Shown in pieces: positions 33,815-43,830 of a DNA stretch of 64,000 nt. The DNA lies in NCBI GenBank assembly GCA_963669315.1, contig OY770021.1:3162001-3226000 (forward strand). The letters are read 5' to 3'. The notes under the pieces are model-generated. The model did no database searches, was not told where the DNA came from, and saw only the letters and a list, made by a program, of their open reading frames with translations. This stretch comes from SZUA-547 sp963669315 (GTDB taxonomy: Bacteria; Pseudomonadota; Alphaproteobacteria; Rhodobacterales; Rhodobacteraceae). The translations under genes and the position numbers were made by a program. Position 1 is the stretch's first letter. Each line of letters begins with the position of its first letter.

Positions 33815-34849
33815 ATGACGACACGGATTAGCTCTTGCGCGGCGCGGTTCGCGCTGGCCTCGGCGGTGTATCTGGGGTCTGCAGCGGCGGCGGCGGCGTT
33901 CACGGCCTGCCAGGTCACGGATGTCGGCGGGATCGACGACAACAGCTTTAACCAGACTGCGTGGCAGGGCGTTCTGGACGCCAAGGAAACGCTGGGCGTC
34001 GAGGGGCGCTATCTCGAATCCCAGGCTGAGACGGATTACGACGCCAACATCAACTCGCTGCTGGGCGGCGATTGCGACATCATCGTAACCATCGGCTTCC
34101 TGCTGGGTGATGCAACCAAGTCGGCGGCCGAGGCGAATCCTGACCAGAAATTCTCCATCGTCGATTTCGCTTATGATCCGACGATCCCGAACGTGCTGGG
34201 GCAGGTCTACGCCACCGACGAGGCGGCGTTTCTGGCCGGGTACCTGTCGGCGGGGATGACCAAGACGGGTGTTCTGGGCGTTTTCGGCGGCATCAACATT
34301 CCGCCAGTGACGATCTTCATGGACGGCTTTGTGGCTGGCGCGAACTATCACAATGCGCAGAAGGGGACGAGCGTGACTGTGCTCGGTTGGGACCCGGCGG
34401 CGCGCGAAGGCTTGTTCACCAACAATTTCGACTCGCTGGATGACGGGCGGGCCTTCGCACAGAACCTTTATGATGAGGGTGCGGACATCGTCCTGCCTGT
34501 CGCCGGTCCGGTCGGCCTTGGCTCGGCTGCGCTGGCGGATGAATTGGGAACCGACGCGTTGAAGATCGTCGGTGTGGACGCGGATCTCTACAAGACCGAT
34601 CCGGAGAAAAAGCACGTCTACCTCACCTCGATCCTGAAGCGTATGGACGCCACGGTGCTCGGCGTTATCGAGCAGGCCAAGGACGGCACGTTCGAGGGCG
34701 GCGTCACCGTCGGCTCTCTGGCGAATGGCGGCGTCGGCCTGGCCCCGCTGCATGATTTCGAGGACTCGGTTCCGGCCGAATTGAAGGCCGAGATCGAAGC
34801 TATCCAAAAGGGCGTCATCGACGGCTCGATCAGCGTCGCGGCCAACTGA
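33815..34849 (+). CDS. BMP-family ABC transporter substrate-binding protein (nucleoside type)
   Basis: 344 residues from the ATG at 33815, with GGGAGAGA upstream; the open frame extends upstream without a signal. A signal peptide ends near residue 27 ('LASAVYLGSAAAAAA'); no lipobox Cys is seen. The mature part is a basic-membrane-protein (BMP/PnrA) domain with 'TDVGGIDDNSFNQTAWQGV', 'IVTIGFLLGDATKSAA', 'GVLGVFGGINIPPVTIFMDGF' and 'VGVDADLYKTDPEKKHVYLTS'. BMP proteins bind nucleosides or purine bases. The ATPase and two permeases follow. No link to sulfonates is visible. Confidence 0.85.
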   Translation: MTTRISSCAARFALASAVYLGSAAAAAAFTACQVTDVGGIDDNSFNQTAWQGVLDAKETLGVEGRYLESQAETDYDANINSLLGGDCDIIVTIGFLLGDATKSAAEANPDQKFSIVDFAYDPTIPNVLGQVYATDEAAFLAGYLSAGMTKTGVLGVFGGINIPPVTIFMDGFVAGANYHNAQKGTSVTVLGWDPAAREGLFTNNFDSLDDGRAFAQNLYDEGADIVLPVAGPVGLGSAALADELGTDALKIVGVDADLYKTDPEKKHVYLTSILKRMDATVLGVIEQAKDGTFEGGVTVGSLANGGVGLAPLHDFEDSVPAELKAEIEAIQKGVIDGSISVAAN

Positions 34850-34860
34850 GGGCGATAGGG

Positions 34861-34880
34861 GCGGCGCGCTGCAGCGCCGC
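34861..34880 (+). terminator. Intercistronic hairpin after the BMP gene
   Basis: GCGGCGC (34861-34867), loop GCTGCA, GCGCCGC (34874-34880): a perfect seven-base-pair stem 11 bases after the stop of the binding-protein gene and before the ATPase gene. No T run. Confidence 0.6.
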
Positions 34881-34906
34881 TCAACCATTTCGCAAGAGGT
34901 CGGGGC

Positions 34907-36414
<1,508 letters not shown>

Positions 36415-36418
<4 letters not shown>

Positions 36419-37557
36419 GCGAGCAACGCGATCTGAATGCGGCGGCGCAAAAATTGCTGCAGAGGGCGGCGCCCGGGCGCGCGGCGTTCGAAGATCTGGT
36501 CGTGGTGCCGCTATTCGCGGTCGTCGCGGCGCTCATTCTGGGCGCGCTGGTCATGCTGGCGACCGATGTCGATCTGGCGACGATTGGCCAGTCCTACGCC
36601 GCTCTTCTGCGAGGGTCGCTCGGTTCAGTGGCCGCGATCTCAGAGACGCTGACGGCGGCCGCGCCGCTGGTGATGGCAGGGCTTGGCGTCGCGCTGGGTT
36701 TTCGCGCCGGGTTGTTTAACATCGGAGCCGAGGGACAATTGCTGCTCGGCGGTCTGGCGGCGCTGGTCTTTTCCTTCAGCTTTCCCAATCTTCCATCGAT
36801 CCTGCTGTTGCCGGTGTCCTTGCTCGTCGGCGCGCTGGTGGGCGCGCTCTACGCCGGCATTGCGGGGTGGCTGAAGGCCGCAACCGGCGCGCATGAGGTG
36901 ATCTCCACCATCATGCTGAATCTGATCTCGTTCCGGCTGCTCGATTTTCTGTTGCGCCAGCCCTTCATTCAGAAGGAGGGGCGGGCCGATCCGATTTCGA
37001 AATCCGCGCCGGAAGCCGCCCAGCTTCCCCGTTTGCTGGAATTCATGGACCCCAATCTGCGGGTGCACGCTGGCGTCTTTCTGATGATCGCGGCCGTGTT
37101 TGCCGCGCACTGGCTGCTCTTCCGCACCAAATTCGGGTTCGAATTGCGCGCCAGCGGAGAGAACCCGGACGCCGCCAAATATGCGGGTATGCGCGCTGGG
37201 CTGACCATCGTGCTGGCAATGGCGGTCGCGGGGGCGTTGGCCGGGCTTGCTGGCGCCAATCAGGCGCTGGGCGTGCTGGGGCGCGCCACGCCGGGTTTCT
37301 CCGCAGGCATCGGCTTTGACGCCATCGCCGTCGCTCTGCTCGGCCGGGCGCATCCATTCGGCGTATTGCTGGCCGGGCTGCTGTTCGGCGCGCTGGAAGC
37401 GGGCGGGCGGCAAATGCAGGTGGACGCCGGGGTTAGCATCGATCTGATCGGCATCATTCAGGCGCTGATCATCGTTTTCATCGCCGCGCCGCTGCTGGTG
37501 CGCGCCATCTTCCCCTGGGGATTCCGGACAGGCCGAAAGAAGGAGGGCGCGGAATGA
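36415..37557 (+). CDS. Nucleoside ABC transporter permease 1 (BPD_transp_2)
   Basis: 380 residues with about nine hydrophobic segments. The characteristic 'AAPLVMAGLGVALGFRAGLFNIGAEGQLLLGG' segment (about residues 80-111) and 'RASGENPDAAKYAGMR' coupling region match YufP/NupB-type permeases. It overlaps both neighbours by four bases (ATGA), so the three membrane components are translationally coupled. Confidence 0.87.
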
Positions 37558-38795
37558 CCATGGCCGCGGATCTGGAAACCGGCGGCCGTCGGCGCGAGCG
37601 CTGGACCGGCGTCTTTCTGCTGGGGCTCGCGGTGTTCGTGGTTGCAGTGCTCGGCGCTGACGGCGACGCGACGTTCCGCCTTTCCCGGCCGACCGACCCC
37701 TGGGCGGTTTCGAACCTGATCGTCCCCGCGCAGGGCTTCGGCTATGTGGTGGCGGCCTTGCTCGCCTTTCTTGGCGCGCGTCAGTTCATTCGGGGCGGCG
37801 GACGCTGGACTTCTCTTTCGTTGGGGATCGGACTGGCTCTTCTGGTCGCCGCATTCCTCGTGTGGGCGGCGGCGGGCAAATCCTTCTCGCTGACGGGTAT
37901 GTTGCAGGCGACGATGGTGCGCGCGGTGCCGATCGCCTTGGGCGGGCTGGCGGGCGTTCTTTGCGAGCGCGTCGCCGTGATCAATATCGCCATCGAGGGG
38001 ATGCTGCTGGCCGGCGCGTTCACTGGCGCGCTGATGGGCTCGGTTCTTGGCGGCTGGGGCGGGCTTTTGGCGGCCGTCGCCGTCGGCGGACTGTTCGGTT
38101 TCATTCTGGCGGCGCTGGTGGTCACATATCGGATGGACCAGATCATCGCTGGGATGGTGATCAACCTCTTCGTGCTGGGGTTGACGAGCTATGTCAGCAG
38201 TCAGCTGTTCTCGGAATACCGGCACCTCAATAACGCGCCGGTGTTTCGCGCATTCAAGATTCCGGTGCTGGGCGATATTCCGGTGATCGGTCCGGTGCTT
38301 TTCAATCAAAACCTCTTCGTATACGGCGCGCTCGTGCTGGTCGCCGTTGCGACGTACTACCTGTTTTATACGCGCAGCGGTCTGCGCGCACGGGCGGTGG
38401 GCGAGCATCCCCGCGCCGCCGACACGCTGGGTGTCGATGTGTATCGCACGCGATATATCCATGTGACCCTGGGTGGCATGGTGGCGGGCTTCGGCGGAGC
38501 GTGGTTCACGCTTGGCTCGGTCGGCCGGTTCGATGAGGGCATGACCGGCGGACGGGGCTTTATCGGCCTGGCGGCGATGATCTTCGGGCGTTGGCATCCG
38601 GTCGGCGCGTTGGCGGCGGCGCTGGTGTTCGGGTTCGCTGACTCGCTACAGCAAAAGCTGGCGCTGCTCAGGACGCCGATCCCGTCGGAGTTTCTTGCCA
38701 TGTCGCCCTATGTCGCGACTATTATCGTCGTCGCGGGGATCGTCGGACGCGCCCGCCCGCCAGCGGCGGATGGCAAGCCCTACATCAAGCAGTAG
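37554..38795 (+). CDS. Nucleoside ABC transporter permease 2 (BPD_transp_2)
   Basis: 413 residues, longer than usual because of an N-terminal part with three hydrophobic segments before the core motif 'AVPIALGGLAGVLCERVAVINIAIEGMLLAGA' (about residues 123-154). The coupling region 'RAVGEHPRAADTLGVDVYRTRY' follows. It pairs with permease 1. Its 3' end overlaps the convergent TrpF-like gene by 11 bases. Confidence 0.87.
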   Translation: MTMAADLETGGRRRERWTGVFLLGLAVFVVAVLGADGDATFRLSRPTDPWAVSNLIVPAQGFGYVVAALLAFLGARQFIRGGGRWTSLSLGIGLALLVAAFLVWAAAGKSFSLTGMLQATMVRAVPIALGGLAGVLCERVAVINIAIEGMLLAGAFTGALMGSVLGGWGGLLAAVAVGGLFGFILAALVVTYRMDQIIAGMVINLFVLGLTSYVSSQLFSEYRHLNNAPVFRAFKIPVLGDIPVIGPVLFNQNLFVYGALVLVAVATYYLFYTRSGLRARAVGEHPRAADTLGVDVYRTRYIHVTLGGMVAGFGGAWFTLGSVGRFDEGMTGGRGFIGLAAMIFGRWHPVGALAAALVFGFADSLQQKLALLRTPIPSEFLAMSPYVATIIVVAGIVGRARPPAADGKPYIKQ

Positions 38796-39465
38796 AGCGA
38801 AGCTGAGAGTCGTCCTCCGCACGCACCGCCGCCATGAAAGCGGATAGCTTCGCTTCAACCAACGCGCCGTTCGTTCTCACGCCAGAGCAAAGGTCGAGCC
38901 CAAAGGGGCGGACCTGCCGGATCGCCTCGGTGACGTTCAATGGTGTCAGTCCGCCCGCCAGAAAGACGGGCAGGGGGCTGCTCTCCACGAAACGTCGGCT
39001 GATGTCCCAGTTGTGCACGCGGCCTGTGCCGCCAAGTTCGGGGGTTGTGGCCGCGGGGCGACCGGAATCGAGCAGGAAGGCGTGAACATGCGGCGCGTAT
39101 CGCGGGATCAGCTCCAGCGCGCCATCGTCTTCGACATGCACCACCTGCACCCGGCGCGTATGCGGAAGCATTTCAGCGAGCCGAGCGGCCTCGCCGGGAT
39201 CTATGTGATTGACGATCTGCACCGTCGCGGCGCTGACTCGCGTGACATGGTCCGCGATGGCGGGGGCGTCGTCGCAGGACGTCAGAAGAAAGGTGGAGAC
39301 AGGAGGCGGCGAGTTTCGAGCAATCTCCGCAGCCGTCGCGTCGTCGATGACGCCGGGGCCGGACGGCATCGGCCCGACCAGTCCCAAAGCGTCTGCGCCA
39401 TGCTCGATCGCCATGCGCGCCTCGCCCAGGCTGGCGATACAGCAAACCTTCACCCGTGTTCGCAT
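38785..39465 (-). CDS. Phosphoribosylanthranilate isomerase-like (TrpF-fold) protein in the sulfosugar locus
   Basis: 226 residues, a complete TrpF-type barrel. The catalytic pair appears kept: Cys8 in 'VKVCCIAS' (TrpF has KxCG) and Asp133 in 'AFLLDSGRP', followed by 'GGTGRVHNW' and 'PVFLAGGLTPLNV', the phosphate-binding loops. TrpF catalyses an Amadori aldose-ketose isomerisation in tryptophan synthesis. No other trp genes are near, and the gene is divergent from the DeoR regulator with a shared inverted repeat between them, so it is likely co-regulated with the sulfosugar genes. It may be a side copy of TrpF or act on another sugar phosphate. It overlaps the nucleoside permease gene tail-to-tail. 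Confidence 0.75.
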   Translation of the reverse strand: MRTRVKVCCIASLGEARMAIEHGADALGLVGPMPSGPGVIDDATAAEIARNSPPPVSTFLLTSCDDAPAIADHVTRVSAATVQIVNHIDPGEAARLAEMLPHTRRVQVVHVEDDGALELIPRYAPHVHAFLLDSGRPAATTPELGGTGRVHNWDISRRFVESSPLPVFLAGGLTPLNVTEAIRQVRPFGLDLCSGVRTNGALVEAKLSAFMAAVRAEDDSQLRSTA

Positions 39466-39574
39466 GTCGATGACTACCTTTCTCGTAATCTTCGTCGTCG
39501 ATCAGCCTGGCGCCTGCATAAATTCGCGTCCGGACAAAATGAACCATAGGAAGACGCCGGCCAGTTGGATAGAA

Positions 39575-39602
39575 TGTTTCGAATGAAGAATAAAACGAAA
39601 CA
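39575..39602. promoter_or_regulatory. Inverted repeat between the TrpF-like gene and the DeoR regulator gene
   Basis: TGTTTCG (39575-39581) and CGAAACA (39596-39602), perfect arms separated by 14 bases, starts 21 bases apart. The right arm is part of AAAACGAAACA, an 11-base word that recurs at 40444-40454 in front of the TRAP operon. DeoR proteins commonly bind TTTCG/CGAAA repeats, so this is probably the autoregulatory operator of the adjacent gene. Confidence 0.65.
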
Positions 39603-39623
39603 TAAATCAGGGAAACCGCGCGG

Positions 39624-40394
39624 TTGAGCATCGGGAAAAACTCGAAACCCAGGCGTGCTGCGATACTTCTTCACCTGCAGCAAAACGGCAGAGCGTTGGT
39701 GGATGATCTGGCGGAATTGCTCGATACGACTCCGCAGACCGTGCGCAAAGATCTGAACTTTCTGGCCAATGAAGGCCGTGTCATGCGGTTTCACGGCGGC
39801 GCTGCGCTGCTTGCCGGCACCGAGTACACCGGCTACGAGGCCCGAAAGGAAATCGCGCGCGACGAGAAGGAAAAGATCGGCCAGGAAGCGGCGAAGCAGA
39901 TTCCCGACAACACCGCCGTCGCGATCAACGCGGGCACGACCACGGCCGCCGTTGCGCGCAATCTGTCGCGTCATGCGGGGCTGAAAATCCTGACCGACAG
40001 CGTGGCTGTCGCCAATGAAATAAGGAGATTCACGGGAATCGAGCTTATGGTTCCGGGGGGTGTCGTGCGGCGATCTGACGGCGCGATCCTCGGCGAGGAA
40101 GCCGTCGATTTCATTCGTCTTTTCAGGTCGGATATCGCCGTTATCGGCGCTGCCGCCGTGGCGCCCGACGGGGCTTTGCTTGATTATGATTTAAGGGAGG
40201 CCTCGGTCGCCCGCGCCATTATCACCAATGCCCGGCATGTCGTCCTGGCGATCGACAGCACCAAATTCGAACGGATCGCGCCAGTGTGTATCGGACATCT
40301 GGATCAGGTCCATTCCCTCGTGACAGATGGTCGCTGCCCACCGGCGTTGAGTGAGCTTTGCGAGGCCCATAGCGTCAGTCTGACGCTGGCCTGA
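39624..40394 (+). CDS. DeoR-family regulator, probable repressor of the sulfosugar genes
   Basis: 256 residues with a TTG start; the frame has no upstream ATG before the operator. DeoR helix-turn-helix at about residues 9-55 ('RRAAILLHLQQNGRALVDDLAELLDTTPQTVRKDLNFLANEG' in outline, then 'MRFHGGA') and a DeoRC sugar-phosphate sensor domain ('AINAGTTTAAVARNL', 'VMVPGG'-like 'LMVPGGVVRRSDGAILG', 'DLREASVARAIITNARHVVLAIDSTKF'). DeoR sensors respond to phosphorylated sugars; the E. coli sulfoquinovose regulator CsqR belongs to this family. Operator candidates flank the gene on both sides. Confidence 0.85.
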   Translation: MSIGKNSKPRRAAILLHLQQNGRALVDDLAELLDTTPQTVRKDLNFLANEGRVMRFHGGAALLAGTEYTGYEARKEIARDEKEKIGQEAAKQIPDNTAVAINAGTTTAAVARNLSRHAGLKILTDSVAVANEIRRFTGIELMVPGGVVRRSDGAILGEEAVDFIRLFRSDIAVIGAAAVAPDGALLDYDLREASVARAIITNARHVVLAIDSTKFERIAPVCIGHLDQVHSLVTDGRCPPALSELCEAHSVSLTLA

Positions 40395-40418
40395 TGTGCG
40401 CGCGTATACAGCCTTTGC

Positions 40419-40472
40419 TTGACTTAAGCGTTCGCTTGCTTACAAAACGAAACAAACGAGCCTGAAAACGAG
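40419..40472 (+). promoter_or_regulatory. Promoter with overlapping DeoR-type operator before the fourth TRAP operon
   Basis: A -35-like TTGACT (40419-40424) and -10-like TACAAA (40441-40446) are 16 bases apart. The -10 overlaps AAAACGAAACA (40444-40454), identical to the word in the regulator's own upstream region. AAACGA repeats start at 40445, 40454 and 40466; the first and last are 21 bases apart. A repressor bound here would block the promoter. Confidence 0.6.
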
Positions 40473-40522
40473 CGTACAAGATTCGAAAATTGGCTCGGGC
40501 GACGACTAGGAAGGAATACGCG

Positions 40523-41107
40523 ATGCTAAAGTTGCTGGGGGTCATCTCCGCAATCAACACTCCGATTCTGCGGTTAGGAAGACAACTCGCGTGGATCGCC
40601 TTGGCGATCATGGTGTCTGTCATCTTGTTACAGGTCGTCAGCCGGTATGCTTTGGGCAACGCATTGTCTTGGCCGGACGAGGCTGCGCGCTTTCTGATGC
40701 TTTGGATGACCGCGCTGATGGCGCCGTCCGGGTTTCGCTGGGGCGGCTTCGTCGCGATCGACACGTTTCCGAACATGATGCCGCGAGCGGTCGCCGCGAC
40801 GCTGAACATTGTCCTACTGGTTTTGGCGTTGGTGGTTCTGGTTACCGCGGCGGGACACGGTTACTCGCACACGATGGGCTTTGGCGGCACCTTCGACAGC
40901 GCGTCGTTGAAGATCCCGCTCGACTGGTTCGGGGGTGAGTCCGTCAAGGTGAAGCTTCGCTACATGTACGGGTCGCTGCTGCTCTGCGTGATCCTGCTGA
41001 TCATGGTGAATGTCGAGCTGATCCTGCGGGGACTGGTCGCCATGCTGGATCCGGCGGCGGAACTTCCGGACGACGATTCGTCCTTCGATGCGGTGGAGGC
41101 CGAATAA
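40523..41107 (+). CDS. TRAP transporter small membrane subunit (DctQ type) of the sulfosugar locus
   Basis: 194 residues from the ATG at 40523, with AGGAAGGAA (40508-40516) upstream; an in-frame TTG at 40490 overlaps no signal. Four hydrophobic segments with the hallmark 'NALSWPDEAARFLMLWMTALMAPSGFRWGG' in segment two. The gene order here is Q-M-P, with the binding protein last. It is the first gene after the DeoR-type operator and its stop directly abuts the dctM start. The proposed substrate is sulfoquinovose or a sulfoquinovoside, from context only. Confidence 0.8.
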   Translation: MLKLLGVISAINTPILRLGRQLAWIALAIMVSVILLQVVSRYALGNALSWPDEAARFLMLWMTALMAPSGFRWGGFVAIDTFPNMMPRAVAATLNIVLLVLALVVLVTAAGHGYSHTMGFGGTFDSASLKIPLDWFGGESVKVKLRYMYGSLLLCVILLIMVNVELILRGLVAMLDPAAELPDDDSSFDAVEAE

Positions 41108-42607
41108 ATGCTTGTCTTTTTTCTTCCCCTATTCCTGATCCTGCTATTGCTCGGTCTTCCCGTCGTCTTCGGTCTTGTGCTGTCACCGGGCCTGCTGCTT
41201 TGGATGAACGGGCAAGAGCGCGACATCGCGCTGCTCTATCGCAACGTCTATAATGGCATGGACAGCTTTCCGCTGATGGCGCTGCCCTTCTTCGTTCTGG
41301 CGGGCGAGTTGATGAACAAGGGCGGCATCACGATCCGCCTCGTAGAGTTCAGCCAGGCGCTGATGGGCCATCTTCGCGGCGGCCTCGCGCATGTTAACAT
41401 CCTCTCTTCAATCCTGTTCGCGGGCCTGTCCGGTTCCGCGGTCGCCGACACCTCGGCGCTGGGATCCACGCTGATCCCGGCGATGGAAAAGAACGGCTAT
41501 ACGCGCAAGTTCGCTGCGGCGATCACCGCGGCCAGCTCTGTCATCGGGCCGATCATTCCGCCGTCCGGCATCATGATCATCTACGCCTATGTGATGGGCG
41601 AGAGCGTCGCCGCGCTATTCCTCGCGGGAATCGTTCCCGGCATTCTTGTCGGCGTCGGCCTGATGGTCTTGGTTCGGCTGTTGGCCGATCGCTATGACCT
41701 GCCGAAGGCGGAGCGAATCGTCACCAAGGACCAGACGATCAGCCCGCTGGAGTCGCGCGTGTCCTTCGCTCTGGCGCGGATCAACGTCGCAGGCGTCCTG
41801 ATGGCGATCTTCCAGGGCGTCCTTGGATTGATGAAGTCGGCGGCGGGCGACGAAGTGTCGATCAATGGCTGGATCGTCTTCCTGGTGTTCCTGCCGGTCG
41901 CCCACATCTTGCTGATGCGGCTGCGGCGTGTGGTGTCGAGCGACTTCCGAATTGTCTGCAAAAAGGCGATCGCGCCGCTGCAAACCCCGATCATCATTCT
42001 GGGCGGCATCGTGATCGGCGTCTTCACGCCGACCGAAGCTTCGGCGATCGCGGTGGCGTATTCGCTGATCATCGCGTTCTTCGTGCTTCGCAGCATGAAG
42101 TTGAGCGATCTGCCTTCGGTTCTGAGGAAATCAGCGCTGTCCGCGTCCACGGTTCTGCTGCTGGTCGGCGCCGCCGTCGCGTTCAAGACTGTGGTCAGCC
42201 TCAGCCACGCGCCTGAGCAGATGGCTGAGTTTATCCTGAGCCTCAGCAGCAATCCTTTGACCCTGCTGTTCCTGATCAACATCCTTCTGTTCATCGTCGG
42301 CATGTTCCTGGACGCCGGGCCGGCCATCATCATCCTCGGTCCGATCCTGGCGCCGATTTTTGTCGATATCGGCGTTCACCCGGTGCACTTTGCGATCATC
42401 ATGTCGGTGAACCTAACGGTCGGGCTGGCGACACCGCCGATGGGACTTGTCCTGTTCGTCGCGTCCAGCGTGTCCGGAGAGAAGGTCGAAACGATATCAA
42501 AAGCGATCTTGCCATTCCTCGCGGTGGAGGTGCTCGTGATTTTCCTGATCACTTATGTCCCCGCGATTTCGATGACCATCCCGCGTCTGACCGGGTTCGT
42601 AGAATAA
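41108..42607 (+). CDS. TRAP transporter large membrane subunit (DctM type) of the sulfosugar locus
   Basis: 499 residues, about 50 longer than the other DctM proteins here because of an enlarged middle region ('ADRYDLPKAERIVTKDQTISPLESRVSFALARINVAG' in outline and an extra helix). DctM motifs: 'FPLMALPFFVLAGELMNKGGIT', 'FAGLSGSAVADTSALGSTLIPAM', 'IGPIIPPSGIMIIYAY' and 'TVGLATPPMGLVLFVASSV'. It abuts dctQ with no gap. The Na+-driven pore for the ligand of the following binding protein. Confidence 0.82.
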   Translation: MLVFFLPLFLILLLLGLPVVFGLVLSPGLLLWMNGQERDIALLYRNVYNGMDSFPLMALPFFVLAGELMNKGGITIRLVEFSQALMGHLRGGLAHVNILSSILFAGLSGSAVADTSALGSTLIPAMEKNGYTRKFAAAITAASSVIGPIIPPSGIMIIYAYVMGESVAALFLAGIVPGILVGVGLMVLVRLLADRYDLPKAERIVTKDQTISPLESRVSFALARINVAGVLMAIFQGVLGLMKSAAGDEVSINGWIVFLVFLPVAHILLMRLRRVVSSDFRIVCKKAIAPLQTPIIILGGIVIGVFTPTEASAIAVAYSLIIAFFVLRSMKLSDLPSVLRKSALSASTVLLLVGAAVAFKTVVSLSHAPEQMAEFILSLSSNPLTLLFLINILLFIVGMFLDAGPAIIILGPILAPIFVDIGVHPVHFAIIMSVNLTVGLATPPMGLVLFVASSVSGEKVETISKAILPFLAVEVLVIFLITYVPAISMTIPRLTGFVE

Positions 42608-42645
42608 CAGTCTGACGAAAGAACGAGCTCTAAAAGGAGGACCCT

Positions 42646-43704
42646 ATGCTAAAAACCACATTCGGAGCGCTAACGGCGGCGGCCATTCTGGCCGGGTCGG
42701 CAATGACCGCGGCGGCGGCGGATTACACGATCCGCGCGACGGCCAACTCGAACGAAAACGATGAGGACTATGACGGTCTGATCGTCTTCAAGAGCTTCGT
42801 CGAGAGCGCGTCGAACGGCGCCATCGAAGTCGAGCTTTTCATCGGAACCCAGCTTTGCTCGAAGGGCGCTGAGTGCCTTCAGGGCGTGGCGGACGGTTCG
42901 ATCGACATCTACATCTCGACCTCCGGCGGCGCGTCCGGCGTCTTCCCGTATGTGCAGGTTCTGGATCTGCCGTACCTGATGGCCAACGATCGCATCGCGG
43001 AAGAGGTCCTGACTGGCGACTTCACCCGCAAGGTTCGTGAGATGGTTCTCAATGACAGCGGCGGCGCCATTCGTCTGATGACCATCGGCAACACCGGCGG
43101 CTGGCGCAACTTCGCCAACACCAAGCGCCGCGTGCAGTCGCCCGCCGACATGGAAGGCCTGAAGATCCGCACCGTTGTCGCCGATCTGCCGCAGGAGCTG
43201 GTGAAGGCTCTGGGCGCTTCGCCGACGCCGATTCCGTGGCCGGAGCTGTTCACCTCGTTCCAGACGGGCGTTGTCGAAGGTTCGAAGAACGGCATCACCG
43301 ACATCATGGGCATGAAGTTCCCGGATGCGGGCCTGCAGTACGTCACGCTTGACGGTCACGCATACATGGGCGCTCTGTGGTGGATGAACAACGCCAAGTT
43401 CCAGTCCATGCCTGAGGATGTCCGCCGCGTCGTGGTCGATGGCTTCGCCGCTCTGCAGCAGGCCACATTCGCTTCGCCGAAGCGCAAGTCGATCCAGGCC
43501 TATGCGGACTTCGTCGCTGGCGGCGGAGACCTCTATGTGCCGACGCCCGAAGAGAAGGCGCAGTTCAAGGAAGCCGCCGCGCCGGTCTATGACTGGTTCA
43601 AGGCGAACATCGACGGCGGCGAAGAGGTTTTCACCGCTCTGGTCGAGGCTTCGGCCGCGGCAGAGGCGAAAATCAACGAGGGCGCTGCTAAGGACATCCA
43701 GTAA
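42646..43704 (+). CDS. TRAP transporter substrate-binding protein (DctP type), candidate sulfoquinovose binder
   Basis: 352 residues. AAAAGGAGG precedes the ATG. A Sec signal peptide ends near residue 25 ('LAGSAMTAAAA'). The mature domain is DctP type with 'GTQLCSKGAECLQGVADGSIDIYIS', 'GNTGGWRNFANTKRRVQSPADMEGLKIRT', 'SPTPIPWPELFTSFQTGVVEGSKNG'. The two Cys in 'LCSKGAEC' (about residues 70-77) could form a disulfide near the ligand site. Regulated with the sulfosugar enzymes, it may bind sulfoquinovose or sulfoquinovosyl glycerol; no binding residues for a sulfonate can be assigned from sequence. Confidence 0.8.
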   Translation: MLKTTFGALTAAAILAGSAMTAAAADYTIRATANSNENDEDYDGLIVFKSFVESASNGAIEVELFIGTQLCSKGAECLQGVADGSIDIYISTSGGASGVFPYVQVLDLPYLMANDRIAEEVLTGDFTRKVREMVLNDSGGAIRLMTIGNTGGWRNFANTKRRVQSPADMEGLKIRTVVADLPQELVKALGASPTPIPWPELFTSFQTGVVEGSKNGITDIMGMKFPDAGLQYVTLDGHAYMGALWWMNNAKFQSMPEDVRRVVVDGFAALQQATFASPKRKSIQAYADFVAGGGDLYVPTPEEKAQFKEAAAPVYDWFKANIDGGEEVFTALVEASAAAEAKINEGAAKDIQ

Positions 43705-43719
43705 GTCCTTATAAAATCA

Positions 43720-43753
43720 TCGGGCGCGGACGAGCTTCGTCGGTCGCGCCCGA
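43720..43753 (+). terminator. Large hairpin after the fourth TRAP operon
   Basis: Outer stem TCGGGCGCG (43720-43728) with CGCGCCCGA (43745-43753), inner stem GACGA (43729-43733) with TCGTC (43737-43741), loop GCT and a bulged GGT. It starts 15 bases after the dctP stop and faces the convergent Sel1 gene, so it probably ends the TRAP transcript; a weak T-rich run (TTCTAAATTTT) follows a few bases later. Confidence 0.68.
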
Positions 43754-43830
43754 CCACTTCTAAATTTTGCGCCGGTCACACGGCGCTGGTTTCGGGTCGG
43801 CGCACGCCAGCGTAGATGGAATAGTTGCGC

